DNA from: Calonectria ilicicola | Taxonomy: Eukaryota > Ascomycota > Sordariomycetes > Hypocreales > Nectriaceae | Length of the DNA: 64,000 bases | Direction of reading: 5' to 3' | Assembly (NCBI GenBank): GCA_020809705.1 | Contig: CP085834.1 | Location: 1,798,001-1,862,000, forward strand | Shown here: piece after piece, positions 1 to 12,558 of the stretch | Layout of the letters: each line of letters starts with the position of its first letter | How positions within the stretch are numbered: the first letter of the stretch is position 1 | Notes under the pieces: model-generated | What the model was told of the DNA's origin: nothing | Database searches by the model: none | The model's input: only the letters and a program-made list of their open reading frames with translations | Position numbers and translations under genes: made by a program

Positions 1-1600
1 ACCAATGGCCAGTTTGGTGACTTTGACTGGGTTTATTACTCCACACCCCAGGTCCACCTAAACAACCGATCCATCGCTTCAAACTCTGGAAAGGGGTTGG
101 GCGGCAGCACCTTGATTAATGGAGGTGAGCATCATGCTTTCCACATTCACTTTTAGTAAAAGATATGACACTAACATACTATAGCATTCTGGGTCCGAGG
201 TGCTACGTATGAATTTGACGAATGGGCCGAATTGGTAGATGACCAACGGTGGAGCTATGAAGGGCTGCTGCCATACATGCGCAAGACAGAAGCATTCTTC
301 ACAGAAGATACAGATCTTACTCAGCATGGGTTGGATGGAAATGTCAAGATCCAATCAAGAACCTCCACCAACCGATCTTTTCCCATGCGAGAACCCCTTC
401 TCAAGTCTTGGGACGCCCTTGGAGTTTCTCAACTTCCTCAACTGGACGGAAATGCTGGACAGCCCATTGGTATCGCAGAAGCTCAAGAGAATCGAGACAA
501 TGGTCGACGACAGCAAACTTCCAAAGTTTATTCACTGGATGGCATTACCGTTCTCACTGAGACCATGGTTTCCAAAGTCGTGACGAGCAAGGCTCTCAAT
601 GGTACGCTCCAAGCAACAGGTATTGAATTGTCAAACGGAACGGAGATCTCTGGCAAAGAAGTTATTCTCACAGCAGGTTCTTATCGCACACCCCAGATCC
701 TAATGCTGTCCGGGATTGGGCCTGCAGAAACTTTGAACAAGTACAATATCCCTGTGGTTCTCGATCAGCCCGAAGTGGGTCAAAATCTCCATGATCATCC
801 TCTGACTGCAACCTTTTGGACACTAAAGGACCCATCCGCTGGGTATGCACGAGAATCTGGTACTTCATTCTGGGATCAGCCTCAATACGGTCTTGGCCTT
901 GACATTGACTTCATCACCACTCTTCCCGCACCCAAGGATGGACTTGCTGATGCGATTGAGGAAGATGAAGGTGTTGCGCCTGATTCAGCCACTCACCTAC
1001 TACTCAAGAACAATCGCACTCTCGTCTCGCACACGGTTCAATATTCACAAGCTTCCGATGACGGATCAGCAGTCATGTTGCTGACGCTTCTCTTGGGAAG
1101 TCGCGCTACTGGATCTGTTACCATCTCCTCAGCCAGCATCGATGATTCACCGGTAATTGACCCGAACTTCTTGGGTTCTGCTGTTGATCGATACGCACTG
1201 CGGGAGGCCATCCGCCATGACATTGAACTTTTGACTAGCAACAAAACTTTAGTTGGCCGAGAAATCATTTCCGGTGAAGCAAACACAAGCCCGTTAACCG
1301 TGAGCTCATCAGACGAGCAGATTGATGCGAGAATCCGTGAGTCAACAGGGTAAGTAAATCCGAGGACAAAGCGAATGGTCTAAAAGTATGACGCTAATTA
1401 TTATTTGTAGTGGCTGTTATCACCCGATGGGAACTGCATCAATGGGCAAGGTAGTCGATTCTAGCCTTCGCGTCAAGGGCGTTGCCAACCTCCGCGTGGC
1501 AGATGCATCCGTTTACCCCGTCACCATCAGCGCGAATCTTCAGGTCGCAACTTACGCCCTAGCAGAACAGGCCGCTATAATTATTGCCCAGAACTCTTAG
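1..1600 (+). CDS. GMC-family FAD oxidoreductase, 5' end missing
   Basis: Glucose-methanol-choline oxidoreductases use FAD to oxidise alcohols, sugars or aryl alcohols. The reading frame is open at base 1, so the FAD-binding start lies outside the window. Exons are 1-124, 185-1349 and 1411-1600. Both introns have GT-AG ends, and intron 1 carries a CTAAC branch point. Splicing joins NG/AFWVRGAT, typical of the family just after the lost Rossmann segment, and produces STGGCYHPMGTASMG. That is the C-terminal signature with the catalytic His; the later SANLQ segment supplies Asn as the second active-site residue. The visible part contains the substrate-binding domain. The substrate cannot be told from sequence. 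It lies tail to tail with the giant gene on the right. The family assignment is firm. Confidence 0.9.
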
Positions 1601-1757
1601 AAGCTATTTGAAGCATGGTTGTCATCGGTAAGACCAAGAATTGGTCTGTGAGATCTTTTAGATTTAGAGCTATATGCATTCTCATGTTAATATTTTAAAC
1701 ATTAAACACGAAGCTTGTGATCACAGTTCAAAGCGCACTCGTTATCGAATTGATAAA

Positions 1758-4700
1758 CTAAGCCGTAATAAGTGGCGCAGCCACATACAGATTCTTGAAT
1801 CCCTTCTTCAATCTTTCGGGAATACCAGCAATTTCCTTCAAGCCGGCGACATTATCCCATGCTAGACTACTTGCAAGAGTCTCCACAAAGCCTTGCTGCC
1901 CTTCATCCCCGGTACCTGAAGTTGGGACAGTCCACCCTTGATAGATTGCATCGTATTGGTCTTTAGTATCACTGAGTCGCTCTACTGGCGCCCAGTCCTC
2001 ACTAGCATCGGCGATTGTGGGGAAAGCTCGCTCAGAGGGGAGGTTCTGGAGGCTCGCGTCGGCAGTGATATAGGCTGGGAATGGGTCGGGAGACATCTGT
2101 GCCTTCGGAGCGGTGATTTGCACGCCCATCATGAGAGGCAAGGCGCCATCATCGCTGTTGAGGAGGTCCTTGATGTTATTATTGTTGCTAGAACCAGGGT
2201 CATCCTTGGGATTGTCTGTGACAGATAAAGTTAGATGTGGAAAACATTGCCAAAATCTGAAAACGTTCAACTCACATTTCGCCCATAAACCTCGTGGTAC
2301 ACTCTTCAGATGTTTCTCATATTTCCAACCTTCATCAGGTTGGATTGAGCCATCGGAGTGTTCCTGTCCGATTTGCACAACAACAGTGGATACCATGGGC
2401 TCAGTCAGCTGCATGGGTTTAGCAAAGACGTCGATCCCTTGGTCCTTGTCGCCATACGTAATGATGGGGTCACTGTTTGGATCAGTTTTAACCTGGTTGA
2501 TTGCCATCTTACATGCAACTATGAAGGAGAATGTGCCTGAACGAACTATCCATGTCTCATTCTGCTGTTTTTCGGGCTTATCTTCAGGGTTCATCAAACC
2601 TGATTGTGCTAGGAAATTGTGGCCTTCGTTCTTTGGTCGTGAACCTGTGAGCCGTGGCGTGCCTTCGGTTTCGGGCTCCGCTGACGCAGTAAGGAGCGCA
2701 GTGGCCGTGGAGGCTACCGAGGATGATGAAGCTGCTTGAAGAACAAGTTCATAGAATTGAGTTAGGTCCACGGGGTCGACAGACTTCTTGTCACTGCCAA
2801 AGTTGATATCGAATCCGACAATCCAGAAGTCGACATGTACACGACCTGCGAGCGGTGGTCCCCAGAGGTAGAGTTGTGCACCAATTTCGACAGATATATG
2901 CGTGTGGATGAATAGGATGTCAATGTTGAAGCGTACACCAACAGAGAGTCCGGCCGAGGCATAGAAGTGGAAGGGCTTGTAGTTGATGAGGAAATCGGCA
3001 AATGCATCAAACCATGCCTCAATCGGCCCTGCTTTGAACGATGCATGAAGCCGGCCACCTCCCATGCAAGCCTTGGGGGTGATTGCAAAGTACGCTTCGC
3101 CGGAAATGCTCAGGCTACCACCTAAACTCCAGTTGAAGCCCAAACGAGGAGGATTAGGATAGCCTGTAGGCACGAGGAATGCCTGGTGATACCCGCCAAT
3201 GGTGAAGACGAAGTCACCAACGAGCGACTTGTCAGCATTGGGCGCGTCGAACCAGTAGTAAAGGGCGGCGCCTCCCGTCAAGTGACAGTCCTTGCTGAAG
3301 ATGAAGGAGCGAGGGGATAACTGTGCCTCAATCTTCAAAGTGCCGTAATCGAAATCGGCAACGGCCGAGATGCCCAATTCGACGTGGGCAAATTTGATAG
3401 GCGACTTGGCCGTGGGGATATCAGCCAGAGCCAGGGCAAATATTCCAAGCTTGATGGCGTTTCCAAATTGAACAACAACAACCGCATTGAGGCTAATCAT
3501 TTGGAAGGCGTCAATCTTCATGCCTACAGCGGCCCAGTACGTATTGTCGAGCGGCGAGAACCAACCGCTGGGTCCTGGGTCGACCAGCTTTTGCAAGACT
3601 TGCAAGGCATCGTTTGCGCCGCCGAGATCACTGTTGGCGATGAAGGGGAATTCGTAAATCTGATCTGCGGTAGGGAGGCGCACGCTGCTGTTGTAACCAA
3701 AGCCACCGCAAATGCCAGTAATTTCGGCAAACTCCAATGTGATGAGCGGTCCATTCAACTTGGCGAAAACGAAGACGGACCGGAACTCATGTCCGCTCTT
3801 TGGCGTCACCTTGCCGTAGAAGCCGGCAGCCTCGAACTGGTATGGCACCCAGCCTACAATCATGCCACCGGCGTAGTAATCCATCCCGCCTTCATTAGCG
3901 TGGCGAATGATGCCGGCGATGGTCAATGGCGGCTTCTCGAATGCGGCTGAGAGACCTTGGATATTCGTTGTAATGTCTGGGAGCTTGTCCAAGGTCTCAA
4001 ACTCGGCATCGATACTGAACCCAATCAAGGTGAAGCCAATAGGGCCCAACTCGAATGTGGCATCGAACATCATGATGAGTTTCTTGTTCTTGTACTTGAG
4101 CCCGATGTTGCTAATGGAAATTGGTCCCGTCTTCTTCTTGAATGGTGCTTGTGCAGCTGGTCCAGTATCATCTTCTTGATCATCGTCCGACTTCTCATTG
4201 TTAGATCCACGAACAGCGAGAGCATGTGTTGAAGGCATGCGTGCCTTTGTTCCAGAAGCCTTTGGCTTCATGAAGTCGTAGTCCAGCAGGCATGAACGTT
4301 CGCCAGTAGGGCTGTGTATGATGACGGCAAAGTGGCATCCAACTGCCACGAGGAGATCTGTGGTCTTTTGCTCCTCGGGTTTGATCTTGTCCTTGACAAG
4401 AATTTGGTCCTGGAGGCCGCTGTTGAGCTGTACAAGGTCTTCACGGGTGATACCGCCCTGCTTCCCTGGCTGAGGTTGCCCTGTCTGTGGTGGGTCTTGG
4501 ACCCAGAGGAAGTAGAGCTCATCGATGGGCTGTTCTATGACACCGACAAGTGGGATTTCAGGAAGCTTCATTTTCGGGAAGCCGTCAATGGCGACCTTGA
4601 CAAGACGTTTGGATGGGACCGTTGCACCCCATGCACTACTGTGAAGTTGTGCAAAGTCAACGTGTAATTTTCCAATGTTGAGCTGCGCCAAGAACAGGAA

Positions 4701-6984
4701 CGAGGTGGTTTCTTCTTCCTTGGATTTTGTAGTCTTCTTGGCAATGTCAAGCTTGAAAGCGTCCTTGTTGTCCCCAACCAGGATCATTTTGGAGACGAAA
4801 GGTGGCAGCTCAATCTCATTTGAATTTAGGACAGATGATAGGACTTGGCCAATCGTGGCATCCTTCTTTTGCGGGTTCAGACTGGCCATGAAGGTGAAGC
4901 CATCTTTGTTGTAGTTGAAATCAAGACTCAACTTGAGTGTTGCAATGAACAAGTCACCGGTAATCTTGAACTCGCTACCTTTGGACTTGCCCTTGTCAGC
5001 CCCCTCAGTAACTCCTTCATATGTGTATTCGACATCGAGTGTGTCGATGGCAATTGACTTGATAAGAGGTCCGACATGATCTTTTGCATCCTCGTCAAAG
5101 AACTCTGCCAATGTAGAGGCATATAAGCCGCTCAGGGACGCTTTGAGAGCCCATTTTTGCTGAGACGAGTCGTAGCTAATCGAGCCACTGAGAAGAGCAG
5201 GCGCAGTAATCTCGGAGGTTGTGCTTGGTTCAATTCCAGCATGAAATGCGACATCTAGGGTGAATGCCTTGCTCTGGCCCCAGGAAAATGAAGCGTCCAC
5301 ACTGACATCGCCCAGGTATGGTTGTGGGAGGGACCCTGGCGTGACAGGAATTGCAGTGACCACACCTCCGATGGTGAATGTATCTTTGGACAAAGCAACA
5401 TAGGCCCGTGTAATTTCAGAGGGAAGCGTGGTGGGGATGTTGACAATTTCCTGCCCTGGAATCAATGTCGCAATTTGGATTGCATCTGCCGGAGAATTCG
5501 TGAGTGGCTGAAAAATGGTCCAAATCTCCTGAGATGCCTGAAGGTCCAGATCAGTAGTTTTATCATAGTCTATAAACCAAATGTCAGCCAAACTATTCAG
5601 TCAATATAATCAAGGTCTGGGAGAAATTTGGGATACTTGGATGCCGTCGCAAATGAAAGCCATTGTTTAAAGGGAAGGCAAGGAGGAGGCTTGCTGGCCG
5701 GGTTCGCTTACCATTCCATAATTCACCAGAGAGAGTTCCCAAGCCACCTGTGGATGCACTCCATTCATATGAAACAAGAAAGACGACGGAACCTTTTGTC
5801 CCTTTCCCAAGTTCTGTCGATACTTCGACATCAAATGAGAGCGACGAAAGCTTGGGCTTCTTTGGGTCATCAGCTGTACTCAATGAAATGGTCAATCTCC
5901 TCAGGATCACGTTGGAGAGAATCTTCTTTCCGTTCTCTTCTTTGTTGAGGAGATTATTGACCAACCCTTCCAGTTCCGGGTCCTGAAGGAGACTAGAAAG
6001 CCATATCAAGACCCCACTAAGACCGTCTCGGGTGGTCAACATACAAGTAATGTTGATGTCAGACAGGAAGAACTCAATACCGACAGCTATGGGAACCTTT
6101 GGAGCACTAGACGCTTCACCCTTGACCGAGCAGTTGACATTGAAGAAAACAGTTCCTTTTTCCAGCGTCTGTTGTCCCTCCTCTGTCGTACCGACTCTGG
6201 TCTGGTTCTTGTAGACAATGTCTGCAGCCTCAAGTGTAAAACCGGGCAAGGTTTCATTGAGCAAATTCTTGAAAGCCTCTACATTGGGCATCTGGAATTG
6301 GAGGCGAAGGTCAACTTGGTCGTTGGAGGATGGGGTGAACCACAAAGCATTTCGTTTTGGAATCTCATCTTTGCCGGGTTTTTTAAGTTCCGCAGCCAAG
6401 TCCGGCATCCAATCCGGAAGACTCCCGATGAGACCATCTTTTCCAGCGAGGGTAAAGAGATCTTTGACTTTGATGCCGGTAATATCTTGGCTGTTCGTAA
6501 AGTCAAGACCACACGTCAGCGTCTGTCCAGCCGCGTCAATGCCTGGTGGCGGAATCTTGGCACCGGTCGGTCCTCCCACTACACCCTCCGAAGGGCCGAA
6601 TGTGAACAATAAGACGTCGCTGGCCGAACTGAATGTGAGTGGCCATGGCTTGGTGAGCTCAATCGCAAAGTTGACAATGTCTCCATCAGGTGGATTATCC
6701 AGAGTCAATGACACGGAAGCACCGGGGTCGAGACTCTGGAACCATTTTGTTGTGTCATCAGAGACATCAAAGGGGGCTGTTGGGTTGGGAGCTTCAGAGA
6801 GGATGATGACCTGTTGCTCATTCAAGGACGCGATGAACTCATCAGTGGCGCTGCCGGACTCCAATACCTTGATGTTCTCCCCGGGCGACTTTCCCGCAGA
6901 ACTGGCATATATGTAGTACAGTTCCCCTTCATCAGAAGCACTGGGCCTCTCAGCCAGGGCGGAGGCTGGAGATGGAATACCCAT
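1758..6984 (-). CDS. Giant DUF6603-like beta-rich protein
   Basis: Predicted 1674-aa protein from exons 6984-5712, 5569-2276 and 2215-1758. Intron 1 (142 nt) joins ELWN to DYDKTT. Intron 2 (60 nt) is in frame without a stop but has a good donor, a CTAAC branch point and an acceptor, so retention would add 20 residues. The start is an ATG with no upstream in-frame alternative in use. There is no signal peptide or clear membrane helix. The protein is a long run of alternating amphipathic beta strands. Roughly residues 900-1350 hold a Gly/Phe/Trp-rich segment (for example SISGEAYFAITPKACMGGG and AWFDAFADFLINYKPFH) that I recognise as DUF6603-like, a domain of unknown function shared by bacteria and fungi. 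A Ser/Thr/Ala-rich linker follows. It is divergently oriented to the next giant gene. Family call by memory of pattern; biochemical role unknown. Confidence 0.8.
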
Positions 6985-7895
6985 ACTGAATGTGTAATGG
7001 GAAATGCGATAGTGGAGTTGTTATTTTCAACCAAAAGGCAAATGGAGTTTGTCCCTTTGGACCTGTTGATCTTAAAGGGTAGGAAATTAGATAAGAGTAC
7101 TATAATCGCCAGTCACACTGAGATACTGAAGCATTATTGTGCCAGTGGTAAAGCAGGAGCAACTACACCAAAGATGTAAGTTTTGGCGCATTACTCTCGC
7201 TCAGGCCGGTGAATTGAGTAGCACGGTAGATCAATGGGTATGAACTGGATCTGCCTTGAATGCGGATTCCAGACTCCCCTTCTTGACACTGAGAAATTGT
7301 ACACATTCACTTCGTGGACCCTATTGGCCCAATTTCTATGCAATGCTTTGAATTCAATTGCATCTCTATATCAGAAGTCCGATCGTCATTGCATAAGACA
7401 ACAAGTGCGGAGAAAGACGTCTTACAATATGCGTGTCTCATCGTGCCGTGTCTGATGCTGTGGTGTGTCAAAAAAAATCACGACATGCAACTACGCGCGC
7501 AACCACCGTCATTAAGTTTTGTGGCGGTCTTGCATCGAGCTGAGCTGATGCTTGCAGATTGCAGCTTGTAGCGTTGGAGTGCATGGCGGGAGGTGGTGGT
7601 GGGGTGAGTGCAGTATGTATCGGTACTTGTAGTCAGACAACACCGTAGAGACGGTGAGCTATGCAGCTGGCCATATGCCCTGCATAACCACATCCATTCC
7701 TTTTCAAGAAGTATTTGCATCAGCAGATACGAGAGGGACCGAGCAAAGGGGGTTGTTAGCTTCCCCCAGATTCAACCTGTATCATTTCTCTGAATTACAT
7801 TCTATAAGCCAGACAAGCGTGTCTAGTCTCTGCGAGACGAACAGGTTAATCAATCTGCGTATCTTCAGAGGTTCAACTTCATCCAGTTGGTGGCA
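6985..7895. promoter_or_regulatory. Divergent promoter region between two giant genes
   Basis: This 911-bp stretch separates the start codons of the DUF6603-like gene (left, minus strand) and the 1410-aa gene (right, plus strand), so it must carry both promoters. A TATA-like TCTATAAG lies at 7801-7808, about 95 bp before the right-hand ATG. No convincing gene is visible inside. Shared control of both giants is inferred only from the arrangement. Confidence 0.5.
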
Positions 7896-10800
7896 ATGTC
7901 GTCGTCAACACCACCTTTTGATGCCGTCCTTTTGCCTATGCAGCTAGATGCCTTTGTGCTCAATCCAGCTGTCTGTGGCACTGGTGAGCCTGGCGACACC
8001 ACTGCGCGCATTGCTCCCATCACGCAGCCAAACTACACATTTCTACGCCTGGAGAACTTTTTGCTTCAGAGCGATGTCCAGAATCATGTGGACCTACACA
8101 ATACTGCCCCAGATCGCGTCAATCCGCGAATGAGTGACCTGGGCGCAATACCTACGCCCAAACCACTTCGCCATCGCCATGGTGTCTATATTCACTGGAC
8201 CCTGCCACGCTTCTACCGCGCAGGCGTATCCTCAGGAGGGACAGTGCCGAAAGAACGCCGCCGCGCAGACAGATTGCGGCGCGGACTGGACGTGCCAAAG
8301 TCAGGTGTCGCTAGCGAGGGCAGCAACGATACCCCAGACTTTGTGCAACCGCCAACTCGGTGGTTAGTGATCCGGAAGTTGGATGTAGGGAGTGTAAAGC
8401 CTCCCGAGGCCAAAGCCGAATTCGCAGATCGCGAGTATGAGGCTTGGGTGGTGGAGAGCGACCATCTCTGGTCCCTGGATCAAATACCTCTTAACCTGGA
8501 TCTGCAGACAGACCTGGCTCCATTCGTCGTCGGAGACGCGGGTTCCTCGGATGTTAAAATCGACGAACAGGCTGAAGTGTTCATCGGTCGCAAGACGCCA
8601 TTAGCAAAATGGTCTGGCGAAGAGGACCTAAGTGCGACGCCACCAAACATCAGTTTGCTGCGCAGTGGAAACCAGCTGTTTGCGGACTTCCAACTGCACA
8701 ATGCCAATGTTTTCAGCGTGTTGGACAACTTCCAATATGGCAAGGAAGATGACCCGCAGTATCTTGATTACGCCAAAGCCAGTTACTACGTGATGGGCTG
8801 GCACTGGAAAGATGATGTTGATCCGTTGTGGAAGTCCGGGAAGAGTGTCGCGCACGGGGCCAGTTTAGACGCCTTGTTCATGACTATTCAAGGATTTGAG
8901 CAGGCTGCTCCAAACAGAGATCCATGGCTAGACGAAATGAGTCAGTTGCGAGTTCTCTGCCATGGTTCCATGTATGACGTTACCTGGGACCACGAGAACA
9001 AGCCCAAGGATGTCCCAGCAGACCGACACAATGCCCGATTGGGGGACAACAGCTTGGCTCCAGTTTCCATTGGTACAACGCCGATGGATGCAATTATTTC
9101 ATATTGCTCGGCGCGCAAGGATCACCCAGATGGTCCAGGCGATATTCCCAAGCTGGAGGAGGACATTCTCGCAATCGAGTCGCTCCTACATGCTCGCGAC
9201 GACGGCGTCGAATCTCAGAGAGAAGCAAAAGACACGGTCAATAATTGGTCGTTTGCCCGCTCTCCAGGAGGAGATCGATACTTTTTTTCGGGCCAAGATG
9301 GTGATGCTCAATCTGACAAGCAGCCACTGGAGCCAGAGAAGAATGCTATCCTCAAGCTGCGCCAGCTGAACCAGACCAAGAGCCTGCTCGACACATGTAA
9401 TACCGCGCTGCAGCAGTATCGCTGGGACATGTTTTCTCTTTGGTGGAAGTACATTAGCGATGTGGGAAACAGCAGCGAAAATGAGAACAACCCGCAAAAC
9501 GACAAGTTTAAGCAGGATGCGGACGATTTATCAGCACACATCGCTGGGCTGAACGGGCGCATCGCTGAGCTGCAGCTGCAAATAGATGACTTGCTGAACG
9601 ACAATCTTTTAGCAACTGCGCAGCCAGCCAGCAAGTCTGTGTTCTACCGGGGAAATGACCCGACGGTTTTGGTTGGCGGCATTGAGTCCGGGTGGCCATG
9701 CGATTACCTCGACCACGTCGCTGTTCGCGCCCCATTCCAGACCATTACAGCGCCCTCGGCTCTACCAGCTCCACTGAAAGCCTTGATCGACCAGTTCCAA
9801 AAACTTCCGGATGTCTTCAAAGCGCCGGCTCAGTCTCTTGTTACGGAGTTTTACGCAATCCGACCTGGTGGAGGTGACGCGAGCACCGCCCCGACGGACA
9901 AGTTCTATCCTCAATTTCATGACAAAAAAACCTCCGACGGGCGCTGGCGCGATCAGTGGGGAGATCGCCAGCCATGGTTCCCCCTGTACGCGGAGTGGGA
10001 GGTCGAATATACCCACATTCCCTTCAATTACTGGAAGCTGGATGAGCACACTGCCCGCCAATCAGCCAACCAAGACGTTCGCTACGGCATCACAGTGCCC
10101 TCGGATAGCGGGCAATCGCCCCCGCCGCCGCTGTGGACAGCCCTCAAGGATGAGCAGAAAGACAAGGGAGCAGATACGCGAACGCTGTCAGGCCGCGTGC
10201 TCATTCTGCCACAGCCTAGCTTCTCGCTAAAAGCCAAGGTTGAGCAGCTGTTCCAGGACACACCACCAGATATCCTAGACCAATATCTGCCACAGGAGGA
10301 TCGTGAAAATTTGCTGGCCAAGATCAACCAGCTCGCCTATCTCTCATCGCCGCTGTCTGGCTTCGCCACAGGCTTGTTGACGCAGGCGCAGGGCACGCAC
10401 ATTAAGCCGGAGAACAAGGCCGTGGGTCCTGATGGCGAGCACAGTTCGGCCATTGCAGCCGCAGCAGTCGATGCGGCTGGCCTCACGACAGAGAGAATCG
10501 AGCTCATCCAGGGAAATTCTGCGTTGACGCCATATGCAGCATTGGCTAATTTCCTCGACGACCAATACTGCCCATTCAAGCCTGTCACGCACGGGCAGTT
10601 TAGATTCCGCAAGTTCAACATCATTGACAAGTTTGGCCAGGCCCTGATGGCTATTGATCCCAAGCCGCGTTTAGAGGGTCCCCCGCCTCTCTACCCGTGC
10701 ATTAGCGATTACTATGAGCCCCAGACCATCACCATAGATAGCAAATTGTACGCCAACACGGTCATTCAGGACAATGAGAGGCAGTGCGAATTCCTCCAGC

Positions 10801-12128
10801 TTCCACCACAGATCAACCAAAACACACGGCTCAACGCCACGTTCGTGAAACGCATTGCTGATGACGACTTGGATGCCGCCGCAAAGGGTGCACCCAAATC
10901 ACAGCACAAGGCCAAATGGCGCCCGGCATCAGAGTGGGAATCCCCAATCTGGGGCTGGGTCATCACAAACTACGCCGACTACGGCATCCAGCTGTTCCTC
11001 CCAGACGGTACCTTTTACCGGGAGGTGCGGTTTGGCGGGCCGCTCGGGGCGCTAGATGCACCCAAATGGCTGCCCTTTGCCCCTCCCAAGACCGATCCCA
11101 CGCCTGAAATGAAGCAGCTAGACGCTCTAGCGGCCAAGCTGGGTGATGCAACGTACCTAAACGGATTCTGGCACATGATAACAACGGCAGAGGCGAAGCT
11201 GCCCGCTGCGCCCAGTGCATACGCCCAGTTCCTCAATTCAATCGTCGGCAAGCCTCTGGCCATGGTGAACATGGGATGGTCCCTGGAGCTTGATGGGCCT
11301 CTGATGTCAATCCAGAGCACAAAGAGCGCCGTGAAAAAACCAGAGCGTCGCCTGACGAGGCCGGAACCAGATGACCCGACACCCTTCTACGAGTTCCAGG
11401 TGCGGCTTGGCGACCGCGACGCTGCGTACGACGGGCTGGTTGGCTATTTTGACACGACAGCTCCAGACACGGATGAGCTCAATCTCGACTACGTAAAAAC
11501 ATTCTTTGCACCAGCAGCCAGCACCATTGCGCCACTCAAGCGTCTCAATACGAGCAACTATCCGCTCTTTACTCCATTCTGGGAGGCGCCCTTCCCAGCA
11601 CAGCCGCCATACGACAGCAATATTGTCGCCCCAGACACGTTTGAGGACCGACGCGACTCTCACTTGTCCGTGTTCGGTGCCATCCTCGATCCCTTCACCC
11701 CTGTCCACGCATATTCATCCTTCCTGCCCCCCGTCACGCTTTCACTGCCTCCTTGGACGTGGCAGAAAGCCATGAACACCATGACGGCATTCTTCCACGC
11801 TGGTCCCTTGACAATGCCGTTGCAAGATGTGCCAGAGTACGACCCGTCCCAGTTGCTGACCAATGACAATGCCAGGGACATGCCTAAGCGAGACCTACCA
11901 CTCCCGTCGCTAGGCCCTGGCGATTGGAGCTGGTTCCAGCCGTATGCCGTGGCGGCTACTGCAGGTGTGGGAGAGGATGAGGACCAGGCCTCTTACAATC
12001 CGTTTGGTATTCAGAAGAGGGGTAACCTAACCAAGCCAGGGTTTCAAAAGGGTCCGTACACTGCCGTTGAGGGCTTCTTGCAGCTGAGAAACCCAATCAT
12101 GATGCCCAAGCCTGCCGATGCGACTTGA
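7896..12128 (+). CDS. Uncharacterised 1410-aa intronless giant protein
   Basis: One uninterrupted frame of 4.2 kb encodes 1410 aa. The first ATG is at 7896 (MSSSTPPFD); the frame is open a little further upstream but without ATG. I do not recognise a named domain. The protein has no signal peptide or membrane helix. A heptad-like coiled coil is predicted by eye at about residues 536-570 (DDLSAHIAGLNGRIAELQLQ). A Trp/Tyr-rich segment around residue 693 reads WFPLYAEWEVEYTHIPFNYW, and the C-terminal part is rich in Pro and aromatic residues. An intronless gene of this size contrasts with its intron-bearing neighbours and would fit a bacterial-like or retained ancient origin. Position, size and composition suggest it works with the flanking DUF6603-like and 1217-aa proteins. 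That link is inference. Confidence 0.8.
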   Translation: MSSSTPPFDAVLLPMQLDAFVLNPAVCGTGEPGDTTARIAPITQPNYTFLRLENFLLQSDVQNHVDLHNTAPDRVNPRMSDLGAIPTPKPLRHRHGVYIHWTLPRFYRAGVSSGGTVPKERRRADRLRRGLDVPKSGVASEGSNDTPDFVQPPTRWLVIRKLDVGSVKPPEAKAEFADREYEAWVVESDHLWSLDQIPLNLDLQTDLAPFVVGDAGSSDVKIDEQAEVFIGRKTPLAKWSGEEDLSATPPNISLLRSGNQLFADFQLHNANVFSVLDNFQYGKEDDPQYLDYAKASYYVMGWHWKDDVDPLWKSGKSVAHGASLDALFMTIQGFEQAAPNRDPWLDEMSQLRVLCHGSMYDVTWDHENKPKDVPADRHNARLGDNSLAPVSIGTTPMDAIISYCSARKDHPDGPGDIPKLEEDILAIESLLHARDDGVESQREAKDTVNNWSFARSPGGDRYFFSGQDGDAQSDKQPLEPEKNAILKLRQLNQTKSLLDTCNTALQQYRWDMFSLWWKYISDVGNSSENENNPQNDKFKQDADDLSAHIAGLNGRIAELQLQIDDLLNDNLLATAQPASKSVFYRGNDPTVLVGGIESGWPCDYLDHVAVRAPFQTITAPSALPAPLKALIDQFQKLPDVFKAPAQSLVTEFYAIRPGGGDASTAPTDKFYPQFHDKKTSDGRWRDQWGDRQPWFPLYAEWEVEYTHIPFNYWKLDEHTARQSANQDVRYGITVPSDSGQSPPPPLWTALKDEQKDKGADTRTLSGRVLILPQPSFSLKAKVEQLFQDTPPDILDQYLPQEDRENLLAKINQLAYLSSPLSGFATGLLTQAQGTHIKPENKAVGPDGEHSSAIAAAAVDAAGLTTERIELIQGNSALTPYAALANFLDDQYCPFKPVTHGQFRFRKFNIIDKFGQALMAIDPKPRLEGPPPLYPCISDYYEPQTITIDSKLYANTVIQDNERQCEFLQLPPQINQNTRLNATFVKRIADDDLDAAAKGAPKSQHKAKWRPASEWESPIWGWVITNYADYGIQLFLPDGTFYREVRFGGPLGALDAPKWLPFAPPKTDPTPEMKQLDALAAKLGDATYLNGFWHMITTAEAKLPAAPSAYAQFLNSIVGKPLAMVNMGWSLELDGPLMSIQSTKSAVKKPERRLTRPEPDDPTPFYEFQVRLGDRDAAYDGLVGYFDTTAPDTDELNLDYVKTFFAPAASTIAPLKRLNTSNYPLFTPFWEAPFPAQPPYDSNIVAPDTFEDRRDSHLSVFGAILDPFTPVHAYSSFLPPVTLSLPPWTWQKAMNTMTAFFHAGPLTMPLQDVPEYDPSQLLTNDNARDMPKRDLPLPSLGPGDWSWFQPYAVAATAGVGEDEDQASYNPFGIQKRGNLTKPGFQKGPYTAVEGFLQLRNPIMMPKPADAT

Positions 12129-12558
12129 TAGGGTAGGGGAGTGGGTCAAAAACTAGCATAGAAAAATCCGCAGGAATAAACTTTGCTTTTCCTACTCATT
12201 TGAGATGTGAACATGTTGCAATTTTATGTGCAAGATAATTTAGTCAGGGCAAGATCTCAACATCAATTACATTGTCTAACTTGGCTTACGTGCATCACAT
12301 CACATCTAATATCGTGAATTTTGATAAGGAAGAGTTAGAGAGAATTTGTCAGTCAACTTATTTTGTCTATTGCAATGGGATAGGAAAAGAAAAGCAGCTC
12401 AACATGGGATGCTCACGCGGCTTGATCTTACGATTCACAAAATTCAATGCCAACCATGTTTGGAATGCAACAGCTATTTTCTTGTATTTGTTTAGGGTGA
12501 CAGCAGAAAGCACCATTCAATGTTCGTCCACGCAGTTGCTCATGATATCACTAATATT
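12129..12558. other. Convergent 3' intergenic stretch
   Basis: AT-rich 430-bp stretch between the convergent ends of the 1410-aa gene and the lectin-like gene. It should hold both 3' UTRs and polyadenylation signals. No gene or repeat is visible. Confidence 0.5.

Noticed and set aside
2113..2739. Plus-strand 208-codon frame
   Set aside because: Antisense to the DUF6603-like gene; no start context, domain or splice support. The minus strand is clearly coding.
3384..3950. Plus-strand 188-codon frame
   Set aside because: Shadow frame opposite the same giant gene; composition reflects the antisense of beta-rich coding sequence.
7887..7895. Upstream extension of the 1410-aa protein
   Set aside because: The frame is open, but this start would be TTG; the first ATG is at 7896.
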